Part shown: positions 8,896 through 16,615 of the stretch, piece by piece
Layout: each line of letters starts with the position of its first letter
Position numbering within the stretch: the first letter of the stretch is position 1
Origin: UBA5072 sp963822145
GTDB lineage: Bacteria; Bacteroidota; Bacteroidia; Bacteroidales; UBA10428
Length of the DNA stretch: 64,000 nucleotides
NCBI GenBank assembly: GCA_963822145.1
Contig: CAWGGG010000002.1
Location: 744,001-808,000, forward strand
Direction: 5' to 3'
The notes under the pieces: generated by a model
Database searches by the model: none
What the model saw: only the letters and a program-made list of their open reading frames with translations
What the model was told of the DNA's origin: nothing
Program-made: the position numbers and the translations under genes

Positions 8896-9345
8896 TTACA
8901 GTCTCTTTCCTGCGAAGAACTCCTGTAATATCCGGCTGCATTCTGTTTTCATGATACCGCCCTGCACCACGGTACGTGGGTGAAGCAGGGGATGCCTTAC
9001 CAGGGTGTACCCCCTTTTCTCGTCCGCAGCGCCGTAAACGATTTTACCGAGTTGTGCCCACAGGGAAGCGCCGGCGCACATGACGCAGGGTTCGAGGGTA
9101 ACGTACAGGGTACAATCGTTGAGGTATTTTCCGCCGATGGTATTGGTGGCAGCGGTGAATGCCTGCATCTCGGCGTGAGCGGTAGGATCGTTCAGTGTTT
9201 CGGTAAGATTATGCGCACGGGCTATGATGCGGTTGTTCCAGACAATGACGGCGCCCACCGGTACCTCATCGCGTTCGAATGCCCTGTGCGCTTCTTTCAG
9301 CGCCTCATTCATGAAAAATTCATCACTGAAAAGTTCCATGGGCAA
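8896..9345 (-). CDS. tadA: tRNA adenosine(34) deaminase TadA
   Basis: TadA converts the wobble adenosine of tRNA-Arg(ACG) to inosine. The 149-residue cytidine-deaminase fold shows the zinc site: the HAE motif (NDPTAHAEMQAF near residue 55) holding the catalytic glutamate, and PCVMC (VTLEPCVMCAGA near 85). The AFERDEVPVGAVIVWNNRII block and the KIVYGAADEKRG block are as in TadA rather than in guanine or cytosine deaminases. The gene is divergent from aspS, with 54 bp between the two starts. No anomaly. Confidence 0.95.
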   Translation of the reverse strand: MPMELFSDEFFMNEALKEAHRAFERDEVPVGAVIVWNNRIIARAHNLTETLNDPTAHAEMQAFTAATNTIGGKYLNDCTLYVTLEPCVMCAGASLWAQLGKIVYGAADEKRGYTLVRHPLLHPRTVVQGGIMKTECSRILQEFFAGKRL

Positions 9346-9399
9346 ATATTGTAAATTAATTCCTAATTTCGCACCCTGTCAACCTTTTATTGTCAAATC

Positions 9400-11151
9400 A
9401 TGTACAGAACACATACCTGCGGAGAACTGCGTATCGCGGATACAGGAAAAAAAGTTACCCTGAGCGGCTGGGTGCAACGCTCACGCGACCTGGGCGGCAT
9501 GACTTTCATGGATTTACGCGACCGTTACGGGATTACCCAGCTGGTCTTCAACATGGAAAAAAATGCCGCGCTTTGCAGTGAAGCCCGGAAGATCGGAAGG
9601 GAATTCGTTTTACAGGCGGAAGGAGCTGTAAATGAGCGCAGCAATAAGAATCCCAAAATGCCCACCGGTGATATTGAGATCCAGGTAGACCGGTTCATCG
9701 TTTTGAATACCTCCCTTACCCCGCCTTTTACCATCGAGGATGAGTCGGACGGTGGCGATGAGCTCCGGATGAAGTACCGCTACCTCGATCTGAGAAGAAA
9801 TCCGCTGCGGAATAATCTGCTGCTCCGGCACCAGATGGCCTTTGAAACCAGGAATTATTTCAACAGCCAGCAATTCATTGAAGTAGAAACACCGGTACTG
9901 ATCAAATCCACACCCGAAGGGGCCAGGGATTTCGTTGTCCCGTCACGGGTAAATCCCGGGCAGTTCTACGCGCTTCCGCAGTCACCCCAGACTTTCAAGC
10001 AGCTGCTCATGGTAGCCGGATACGACCGCTATGTGCAGATTGTGAAATGCTTCCGCGATGAGGACCTGCGGGCTGACCGTCAGCCGGAATTCACACAGAT
10101 CGACTGTGAAATGTCGTTCGTGCACCAGGATGATATCCTGGAAATGTTTGAAGGCATGGTGAAACACCTGTTTAAGGCCGTAAAAGGTATTGCGTTCAGG
10201 GAATCCTTTCCCAGGATGACCTATGCGCAGGCTATGGAAAAATACGGGAGCGACAAACCCGATGTCCGGTTTGGCATGGCGTTCACCGACCTGACTGCAG
10301 TCGCCAAAGGCAAGGGTTTTTCGGTACTCGACACGGCAGAATACATTGGCTGTATAACTGCAACGGGTTGTTCGGAATATACCCGCAAACAACTGGATGA
10401 ACTCACCGAATTTGTCAGGAAGCCGCAGATCGGGGCAAAGGGACTGATATATATCCGATGCGGCACCGATAGCTCCTTCAAATCCTCGATGGATAAATTT
10501 TACTCTGCGGATGATCTGAAAGGACTGGCTGCTGTTGCTGGAGCATCGGCAGGTGACCTGATCCTGGTGCTGGCCGGTGATAAGATTTCCACGCTGAAAG
10601 CGCTTAGTGAACTGCGACTCGAAATGGGCAGCAGGCTGAATCTCCGTCCAAAAGGGGTATTCAAACCCCTTTGGGTAATTGATTTCCCCTTGCTGGAGTG
10701 GGATGGAGAGACCCAACGGTTCTATGCCATGCACCACCCCTTCACCTCTCCCAAGCCTGAAGATATTTCCCTGCTGGATACCGATCCGGCCAAAGTAAGG
10801 GCCAATGCATACGACTGTGTGATCAATGGCGTGGAGATCGGCGGCGGATCCGTCAGGATCCACGGCGAAGATCTGCAGAAGAAAATGTTCCGGGTACTCG
10901 GATTTACTGACGAAGAAGCGGAACGGCAGTTTGGCTTCCTGATGCAGGCTTTCCGTTACGGTGCTCCACCGCATGGCGGAATAGCCTTCGGATTTGACAG
11001 GCTGGTCTCCCTGTTTGCCGGTGAAGATTCCATACGCGATGTGATTGCCTTCCCGAAAAATAATGCGGCCCGTGATGTGATGGCCGATTGTCCGGGTGAG
11101 ATCTCTGATGAGCAGTTGAAGGAATTGTCGATAAGGGTGCAGAAGAACTAG
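9400..11151 (+). CDS. aspS: Aspartate--tRNA ligase
   Basis: The 583-residue protein charges tRNA with aspartate. It has an N-terminal OB fold for the anticodon (GWVQRSRDLGGMTFMDLRDR), then class II synthetase motif 2 (CFRDEDLRADRQPEFTQID), a GAD insertion domain in the middle, and motif 3 at the end (GIAFGFDRLVSLFAG). Length and insert are those of bacterial AspRS, most like the discriminating form. The start matches the conserved MYRTHTCGELR sequence. It is alone on its strand, followed by the repeat array at 11158-11399. Confidence 0.98.
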   Translation: MYRTHTCGELRIADTGKKVTLSGWVQRSRDLGGMTFMDLRDRYGITQLVFNMEKNAALCSEARKIGREFVLQAEGAVNERSNKNPKMPTGDIEIQVDRFIVLNTSLTPPFTIEDESDGGDELRMKYRYLDLRRNPLRNNLLLRHQMAFETRNYFNSQQFIEVETPVLIKSTPEGARDFVVPSRVNPGQFYALPQSPQTFKQLLMVAGYDRYVQIVKCFRDEDLRADRQPEFTQIDCEMSFVHQDDILEMFEGMVKHLFKAVKGIAFRESFPRMTYAQAMEKYGSDKPDVRFGMAFTDLTAVAKGKGFSVLDTAEYIGCITATGCSEYTRKQLDELTEFVRKPQIGAKGLIYIRCGTDSSFKSSMDKFYSADDLKGLAAVAGASAGDLILVLAGDKISTLKALSELRLEMGSRLNLRPKGVFKPLWVIDFPLLEWDGETQRFYAMHHPFTSPKPEDISLLDTDPAKVRANAYDCVINGVEIGGGSVRIHGEDLQKKMFRVLGFTDEEAERQFGFLMQAFRYGAPPHGGIAFGFDRLVSLFAGEDSIRDVIAFPKNNAARDVMADCPGEISDEQLKELSIRVQKN

Positions 11152-11157
11152 GTGCTA

Positions 11158-11399
11158 TTACCATAATGCCGCCCCTACGGGGCTTTGGATGGCTCCGGAT
11201 GCATGTTTTTCTACCATAATATCGCCCCTACAGGGCTTTCATTGAAATTGCTTCATAATAGCCCCGCCCTGGCAGGGCGACATTATGGTAGAATCCATCA
11301 GGATATAATACAAATCCAAGCCACATTGGGGCGGCATTATGGTAGAATTCATTGGCAACGACACAAAACCAAGCCCCGTAGGGGCGATATTATGGTGGA
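11158..11399. repeat. Five-copy array of a palindromic intergenic repeat
   Basis: Five copies of a unit near TACCATAATRTCGCCCCTAC plus a GGGCTT tail lie between aspS and the HdeD-like gene. Two are in plus orientation (about 11158-11186 and 11211-11239). Three are inverted (about 11260-11291, 11326-11346 and 11371-11399). The GCCCC/GGGGC core of each can form a hairpin, and plus and minus copies can pair with each other. It resembles REP-like repeats of Bacteroidota. An open frame crosses the array but reads no protein-like sequence. Confidence 0.8.
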
Positions 11400-11430
11400 T
11401 TTTTCTATCTTTGAAAAAAACATTCCCGCT

Positions 11431-11973
11431 ATGGAACTAAAATCATACGACAAAGTTTGGTTACCTGCATTTAAAGGAGCATTCCTGATCCTGTTCGGCA
11501 TTATCGATATGCTCAGGATCTTTGGCTCAATCAGGGCCCTGGCGGTCCTGTTCATTGTCCTCATCGGAATGATCTCCATTTTGCTTATCAGCACCGGAAT
11601 ACTCTTTAAAAGATCACAGTTCCGGGGCTGGACCGTAACTTCCGGTTTGGTCAATGCCCTTTTCTGTATTTATATCGGACTCAACATGGAAGCCGGACGC
11701 GACAAAATTGTCTGGATCCTGCTGGTATGGGTTTTATTCTATGCGGTCAGTGAGTTTGTCGAGGCCGGCATTCAATATACCAGAAAGAATGCCTTCGCAG
11801 CCTTGTTTGTAATCAATGCCTTGCTTACACTGCTATTCGGTTATTTTCTGTATGTTCTCATTGGGAACTTTACCTCACAGGGTATTTTTTACCTCGGCGT
11901 GATTGCCATTGTTTTTGGCGTTACCAATCTCCTGAGCGCTTATCTGCTCAACCAGGCAAAAGACAACGCTTAG
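11431..11973 (+). CDS. HdeD/DUF308 family membrane protein
   Basis: Counted from the ATG at 11431 the protein has 180 residues and six hydrophobic segments. The first begins WLPAFKGAFLILFGIIDM, and the next includes AVLFIVLIGMISILLISTGI, in the pairwise arrangement of DUF308 repeats known from the HdeD acid-resistance protein. An in-frame upstream ATG at 11185 would add 82 residues encoded by the repeat array, with no sign of a real protein, so it was rejected. The gene stands alone. Its role is inferred only by family: an inner-membrane protein often linked to stress. Confidence 0.8.
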   Translation: MELKSYDKVWLPAFKGAFLILFGIIDMLRIFGSIRALAVLFIVLIGMISILLISTGILFKRSQFRGWTVTSGLVNALFCIYIGLNMEAGRDKIVWILLVWVLFYAVSEFVEAGIQYTRKNAFAALFVINALLTLLFGYFLYVLIGNFTSQGIFYLGVIAIVFGVTNLLSAYLLNQAKDNA

Positions 11974-11976
11974 CCA

Positions 11977-12060
11977 TGTGCGTTTTCAAAGACGAGTTGT
12001 AACGAAATAATACAGGATAGGAAAGCCTTGAAATAGGCGTAATAAGCAAATCATCAATAA
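11977..12060. repeat. Direct repeat, left copy (flanks the phosphodiesterase gene)
   Basis: This 84-bp stretch matches 13691-13775 along its length. The match includes a shared 27-bp identical core (11994-12020 against 13708-13734) that starts GAGTTGTAACGAAATAATAC, and both copies end in ATCAATAAT. The left copy keeps only half of the TGTnCG-N4-CGnACA palindrome that the right copy carries. The pair brackets the 12061-13581 gene exactly. Confidence 0.85.
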
Positions 12061-13581
12061 TTAAAAAGTACTGGTTGTATAGCCTTTAACAATGATCTTT
12101 TCGACCAATACTTCAGAAGGATACAAATCTAGTTTCACCAGGTAAAGGCCTGGCCGCATATCAGCATTAAATCTCACTTCCGTTATTCCTGTAAACGGAT
12201 TCAAAAAAGGCGGATCCATCTCTACCATCCGTCCTGATGAATCAAATACTGTCAGTTTATCAATGGTATAATTAGTGGATCTTTCAGGTAAAATATACAT
12301 GATATTGTTAACAGGATTTGGATAAATTCTGAATACCGGTAGTTCGATCATTTCCGGAAGTGATTGGATTTGTGCCTCATAGCTTAGGTTAAATAGGATG
12401 TTAGCTGTATCGGCAGCGCAAGTTATGCCGGTAACCAGAATGGGTACTGTTCCTGATACAGAAATATCCAAATTGTTCCGAAGAAAAAGAGAATCATTGC
12501 TGACAAAGAAAAGACTGTTTTTAAATTCTCCGGTATCAGGCCCCAGATTATAAGTGACCTTATGTTCCGTATTGCTGATAAATTTTCCAATGAAGCTACC
12601 GGCATGATGTGTGGAAAGCAGCACTGAATCTGAAAGGGCAAAACTGAATGGAATTTTGAAAGGATCAATAAAGGGCAGGATTCTGTCGGGATTGAGACCA
12701 AATCCTTTCAGTAAGATCTTGTTGCGAAAAACTTCCAAAATGCTGAAAGAGTTATTTTCATGAGTGTCAAGCATGGCTGCCTGGGTCACATAATGGATTC
12801 CGTTATTAAATCCATAGTTCCCCTGATGATAATGACCGTTAATAAAAGCAATTACATTGGGGTGATTCCCGATTAACCCGACTATCTCATCATCGTTCCA
12901 CAGATTCAGGTCAATTGAATCAGGAAAAACCGGGAAATGACAAAACAAAACGACCAGCTGCTGCTCATCATAAGCTTCGTTTATCTGATCTGTGATCCAT
13001 GCTCTTTGCATCCTGCCAATGCCTCCATTCCAGGTACGGTTGTTGATGCTGTCCTGGTTCTGCTGAAACAAACTGTCACCTTCTTCGGCCAGTTCAGGAT
13101 GAAGGGCCCTTGAATAGGCAGCCAGCTCCGTTCCGTCTAAAATCAGAAACCGCCAGTTTTTAAAAATAACATTATAATAGTAGTCCGGCATACCATAACG
13201 ACTCAATATCGAAGGTTGAAGGGCCACCGGGATTTCCTCGAAATCATGGTTGCCAAGCAGGTTGAAATAAGGCATGGTCAGTGACTCATATATCCGGTTT
13301 ACAGAGTCAAAACTTTCATAATACCGGTCAATCATGTCTCCAAGATTCATAACAAAGTCCACTTGATATTTATTCAGTGAATCGATGGCGGAAGGAAGCT
13401 TTTGTAATACCCCGCGATATATTCTTATGCCGGCAGGATCACAATCACAATATTGAGGATCGCTGATAAGACCAATCCGGAGTAAAACGGAATCCTGGCA
13501 GGGAGTGAAATATTGTGCATGAACGCCGGGCAATGCTATAAATAATAGCATGAAAAAGACCTGTATTTTCGTATGATTCAT
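12061..13581 (-). CDS. Secreted calcineurin-like phosphodiesterase (ADPRibase-Mn-like) with T9SS sorting domain
   Basis: The 506-residue protein has a signal peptide (FFMLLFIALPGVHAQ). Its metallophosphoesterase domain carries GLISDPQYCDCD near residue 37, VMNLGDMIDRY, NLLGNHDFEE, VVLFCHFPVFP and FINGHYHQGNYG. The DPQY form of the first motif and the NGGIGRMQRAWI segment match the Mn-dependent ADP-ribose/CDP-alcohol diphosphatase group rather than generic phosphatases. The C-terminal 90 residues (FRIYPNPVNNIMYI onward, ending VEKIIVKG) are a type A T9SS sorting domain, so it should be secreted or placed on the surface. Direct repeats flank the gene, suggesting it moved as a unit. The true substrate is unknown. 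Confidence 0.88.
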   Translation of the reverse strand: MNHTKIQVFFMLLFIALPGVHAQYFTPCQDSVLLRIGLISDPQYCDCDPAGIRIYRGVLQKLPSAIDSLNKYQVDFVMNLGDMIDRYYESFDSVNRIYESLTMPYFNLLGNHDFEEIPVALQPSILSRYGMPDYYYNVIFKNWRFLILDGTELAAYSRALHPELAEEGDSLFQQNQDSINNRTWNGGIGRMQRAWITDQINEAYDEQQLVVLFCHFPVFPDSIDLNLWNDDEIVGLIGNHPNVIAFINGHYHQGNYGFNNGIHYVTQAAMLDTHENNSFSILEVFRNKILLKGFGLNPDRILPFIDPFKIPFSFALSDSVLLSTHHAGSFIGKFISNTEHKVTYNLGPDTGEFKNSLFFVSNDSLFLRNNLDISVSGTVPILVTGITCAADTANILFNLSYEAQIQSLPEMIELPVFRIYPNPVNNIMYILPERSTNYTIDKLTVFDSSGRMVEMDPPFLNPFTGITEVRFNADMRPGLYLVKLDLYPSEVLVEKIIVKGYTTSTF

Positions 13582-13690
13582 GGTGGCAATTTAATCTATA
13601 ATTTGAGCGAAATTAGTGAAAATAGCATATATGATATCCTGTCAGGGTCGGACGGTATTTAAAAAATAGGATTGGTCCATTTATGATCCC

Positions 13691-13706
13691 TGTTCGTTTT
13701 CGTACA
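13691..13706. promoter_or_regulatory. Palindromic operator TGTTCG-TTTT-CGTACA
   Basis: The sequence TGTTCGTTTTCGTACA fits the pattern TGTnCG-N4-CGnACA. Related sites occur at 33750, 35686 and 19186, each 83-154 bp upstream of a gene start (144 bp at 19186 when counted from its chosen start). Here it is 110 bp from the phosphodiesterase start on one side and 138 bp from RLE-C on the other. The binding protein is unknown; the site is proposed from recurrence and symmetry alone. Confidence 0.5.
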
Positions 13707-13775
13707 TGAGTTGTAACGAAATAATACAGGATAGAAAAGTCTTAAAATATATATAATAATCATATAATCAATAAT
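13691..13775. repeat. Direct repeat, right copy, holding an intact palindromic operator
   Basis: This is the right-hand partner of 11977-12060. It lies in the 263-bp intergenic space between the divergent phosphodiesterase (starts 13581) and RLE-C (starts 13845) genes. It begins with the 16-bp palindrome at 13691-13706 and ends in an AT-rich tail. The position suggests it is the original promoter region and that the left copy was carried by duplication. Confidence 0.85.
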
Positions 13776-13844
13776 ATATAATGTTTGGCATGGTTAATGT
13801 TAATTATTTTTCAAACCATAAGAAAAATTAAAAAACAAAATACC

Positions 13845-14240
13845 ATGAAAGCAAAATCAATCATCGCCACAATCAACTTCAGTATCGCTGTTGTTGCCGT
13901 ATTGTTTATGAGTGCCCTTACCCCGGTTAAAGCCAGTGATCATGACAGCATGTCCTATACCTACAGTGCATACCAGGCTGCCCTCGACAGGCTTGATCAT
14001 CTGAATACATCCATTGAAGAATCAGTAGTATTTACCGCTCCTGCTGTTGCTGAAGATATAGTAGCTTACGATGTCGAAGCTGCAGGTGAAAGATTGGAAA
14101 ACCTGAACATGACGGTTGAAGAATCCATCCGTTACCAGGCCCCTGTTGTTAACGAAGAAGCTGAAGCCCGGGATCTCGCTGCAGCCAGAGAAAGACTCGA
14201 AAACCTGAACTTGTCGATCGAACAGTCAATCCAGTTTTAA
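13845..14240 (+). CDS. Small exported repeat protein RLE-C
   Basis: From the ATG at 13845 the protein has 131 residues: a signal peptide (IAVVAVLFMSALTPVKAS) and then three copies of a repeat of about 36 residues. The repeat core is A-x-(D/E)-R-L-(E/D)-x-L-N, then (S/T)-(I/V)-E-(E/Q)-S, then an aromatic residue: LDRLDHLNTSIEESVVF, ERLENLNMTVEESIRYQAP and ERLENLNLSIEQSIQF. Two relatives, RLE-A (31784) and RLE-B (36565), sit in the CotH/DUF4956 locus. I do not recognise the family. An upstream in-frame ATG at 13785 lies in AT-rich leader and was rejected. The last 15 bp overlap the 3' end of convergent lepA. Confidence 0.75.
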   Translation: MKAKSIIATINFSIAVVAVLFMSALTPVKASDHDSMSYTYSAYQAALDRLDHLNTSIEESVVFTAPAVAEDIVAYDVEAAGERLENLNMTVEESIRYQAPVVNEEAEARDLAAARERLENLNLSIEQSIQF

Positions 14241-16013
14241 GACTGCCAGGAAGGCCGACTGGGGAACCTCCACGTTCCCGATCTGCCGCATCCGTTTCTT
14301 TCCTTTCTTCTGTTTCTCCAACAACTTCCGCTTTCTTGTAATATCACCACCGTAACATTTGGCTGTAACATCTTTCCGAACGGCCTTTACCGTTTCCCTT
14401 GCAATGATCTTTGCCCCGATGGCAGCCTGTATGGCAATATCAAACTGCTGCCGCGGTATCAGTTCCTTTAGTTTTTCGCAGATCTTCCTGCCGAAGGTAT
14501 AGGCATTGTCACGGTGGATGAGTGATGACAAGGCATCCACCATATCCCCGTTGAGCAGGATGTCCAGCTTCACCAGGCTTGCCGGCTTATAATCGGTATA
14601 ATGATAGTCAAATGAGGCATATCCCTTGGAGATGCTCTTCAGCTTGTCATAAAAATCAAAAACAATTTCTGCCAGGGGCATTTCAAATCTCAGTTCAATC
14701 CGGTTTGTGGTCAGATACAGCTGGTTTTTCAATACCCCGCGTTTATCAATGCACAATTTCATAACCGGTCCCACAAAATCAGACTGACAAATGATCTCCG
14801 CCTCTATGTAAGGTTCATCGATTTCACCGATATAGCTTTGTTCAGGGAGTCCGGAGGGGTTATGCACATCAATGGTTTCCCCCCTGGTGGTTATCACCCG
14901 GTACGAAACGTTGGGCACTGTATTGATGACATCCATATTGAATTCCCTGTCGAGTCGCTCCTGCACGATTTCCATATGGAGAAGCCCCAGGAATCCGCAA
15001 CGGAATCCAAATCCCAGGGCGGCCGATGATTCGGGTACAAAGGACAGGGAGGCATCGTTAAGCTGCAGCTTTTCGAGCGATGCCCGCAGCTCTTCATAAT
15101 CATCAGCCACTATGGGGTAGATGCCTGCAAAAACCATGGGTTTTACTTCCACGAATCCGGCAATAACTTTATCGCAGGGTTTGTCATAATGTGTGATGGT
15201 ATCTCCCACCTTGACTTCTTTGGCAGATTTTATACCGGATATGATGTACCCAACGTTGCCGGCACTCAGTTCTTCATGCTCTTCAAATTTGAGTTTCAGC
15301 ACGCCTATTTCGTCAGCATAGTAATCTTTCCCCATGTTCACGAATTTTACATGATCACCCTTGCGAATGGTTCCGTTGACAATTTTGAAATAAGCAAAAA
15401 TCCCCCTGAAGGAGTTGAAAACCGAATCAAAGATCAGGGCCTGCAGGGGAGCTTCAGGGTCGCCCTTGGGCGGAGGAATTTGCTGAATGATCCGTTCCAG
15501 GATCTTATCCACACCCATGCCGGTTTTTGCGCTGACCTCAATGATCTCTTCGCGTTTGCAGCCGGTGAGGTCAATGATCTGGTCCTTTACTTCCTCCGGC
15601 ATGGCACTGGGCATGTCCATCTTATTCAGCACGGGAATGATTTCCAGGGCATGATCCACGGCCTGGTATAGGTTGGAAATGGTCTGTGCCTGGATGCCCT
15701 GGGTGGCATCCACCACCAGAAGGGCGCCTTCACAGGCTGCAATGGCCCTGGAAACCTCATACGAAAAGTCAACATGCCCGGGGGTATCAATGAGGTTCAG
15801 AATGTAATTGACACCCTGGTATTCATACTCCATCTGGATGGCGTGACTCTTGATCGTTATGCCCCTTTCCCTTTCCAGATCCATATTATCGAGAACCTGG
15901 TCCTGGAAATCTCTTTCCGCCAGGGTATGCGTGGTCATTATAAGCCGGTCAGCCAGCGTACTTTTTCCGTGGTCAATGTGCGCAATGATGCAAAAATTCC
16001 GGATACCGTCCAT
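14226..16013 (-). CDS. lepA: Elongation factor 4 (LepA)
   Basis: LepA is a ribosomal GTPase that can back-translocate stalled ribosomes. The 595-residue protein shows G1 (CIIAHIDHGKSTLADRL), G3 (DTPGHVDFSYEV) and G4 (NKMDMPSA), then domain II, domain III and the LepA-specific C-terminal end (GKKRMRQIGNVEVPQSAFLAVLK). Length is as expected for the family. It is convergent with RLE-C, overlapping it by 15 bp, and divergent from the GNAT gene. No anomaly in the gene. Confidence 0.98.
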   Translation of the reverse strand: MDGIRNFCIIAHIDHGKSTLADRLIMTTHTLAERDFQDQVLDNMDLERERGITIKSHAIQMEYEYQGVNYILNLIDTPGHVDFSYEVSRAIAACEGALLVVDATQGIQAQTISNLYQAVDHALEIIPVLNKMDMPSAMPEEVKDQIIDLTGCKREEIIEVSAKTGMGVDKILERIIQQIPPPKGDPEAPLQALIFDSVFNSFRGIFAYFKIVNGTIRKGDHVKFVNMGKDYYADEIGVLKLKFEEHEELSAGNVGYIISGIKSAKEVKVGDTITHYDKPCDKVIAGFVEVKPMVFAGIYPIVADDYEELRASLEKLQLNDASLSFVPESSAALGFGFRCGFLGLLHMEIVQERLDREFNMDVINTVPNVSYRVITTRGETIDVHNPSGLPEQSYIGEIDEPYIEAEIICQSDFVGPVMKLCIDKRGVLKNQLYLTTNRIELRFEMPLAEIVFDFYDKLKSISKGYASFDYHYTDYKPASLVKLDILLNGDMVDALSSLIHRDNAYTFGRKICEKLKELIPRQQFDIAIQAAIGAKIIARETVKAVRKDVTAKCYGGDITRKRKLLEKQKKGKKRMRQIGNVEVPQSAFLAVLKLD

Positions 16014-16124
16014 TTACAAATCATTAGGTGATAACGGGCACAAAGATATTTATTTGGACTTAAGATTTCACTTATTTTTAATACTTTCGGCGTCACTTAC
16101 TATTACTAACAGAACGCTCTTTTT

Positions 16125-16565
16125 ATGGATATTACCCTTGAAACCATATCCTGTGATTTTAACCGTGCCGATCATTGTAAAGCCCTGGTGGCCTTAATGA
16201 ACGAGTACATCACTGATAAAATGGGTGACGGGATCCCTTATACCGGGGAACAAAAGGTAAGGCTGGTGGAAGGTTTGAAGAATCACCCTTCAAAGCTCGT
16301 GTTGTTTGCCCGGGCAGGCGACCAGTTCGTCGGCCTCATCAATTGCTTCATCAACTTTGCCACATTTACGGTTAAGCCATATGTCAACATTCACGATGTT
16401 ATTGTGACCGCTTCGTGGCGGAACAAGGGAGTCGGCCGCCTGATGCTGGAAAGGGTCATTGCAGAAGCTGAAGCCATGGGTTGTTCCAAGGTTACCCTGG
16501 AAGTCAGGGAAGACAACCATAATGCCCGACATCTTTATAACAGCCTGGGCTTTCATGGATGCTGA
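16125..16565 (+). CDS. GNAT family N-acetyltransferase, with a 3' frame change
   Basis: The 146 residues read here include the GNAT acetyl-CoA motif (VIVTASWRNKGVGRLMLERV near residue 88) and the VTLEVREDNHNARHLYNSLGF end region. The frame then stops abruptly with HGC. One base over, the next 14 codons read MDAEPQVFYWSRYL and a stop at 16597-16599, which is the expected ending of this family after LGF. A single extra base near 16555 would restore the full enzyme (16125-16599). The acceptor substrate cannot be told. It stands alone between lepA and a permease. Confidence 0.85.
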   Translation: MDITLETISCDFNRADHCKALVALMNEYITDKMGDGIPYTGEQKVRLVEGLKNHPSKLVLFARAGDQFVGLINCFINFATFTVKPYVNIHDVIVTASWRNKGVGRLMLERVIAEAEAMGCSKVTLEVREDNHNARHLYNSLGFHGC

Positions 16566-16615
16566 ACCGCAGGTGTTTTACTGGTCCAGGTATTTGTGAT
16601 CTGAGGTCAGCCTGA

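Noticed and set aside
11185..11430. Upstream extension of the HdeD-like gene (82 residues)
   Set aside because: The added residues come from the five-copy repeat array and have no protein-like pattern; ATG 11431 starts the membrane protein.
13620..13690. Possible sigma-54 promoter downstream of the palindromic operator
   Set aside because: No GG-N10-GC pair was found at the expected place on either strand.
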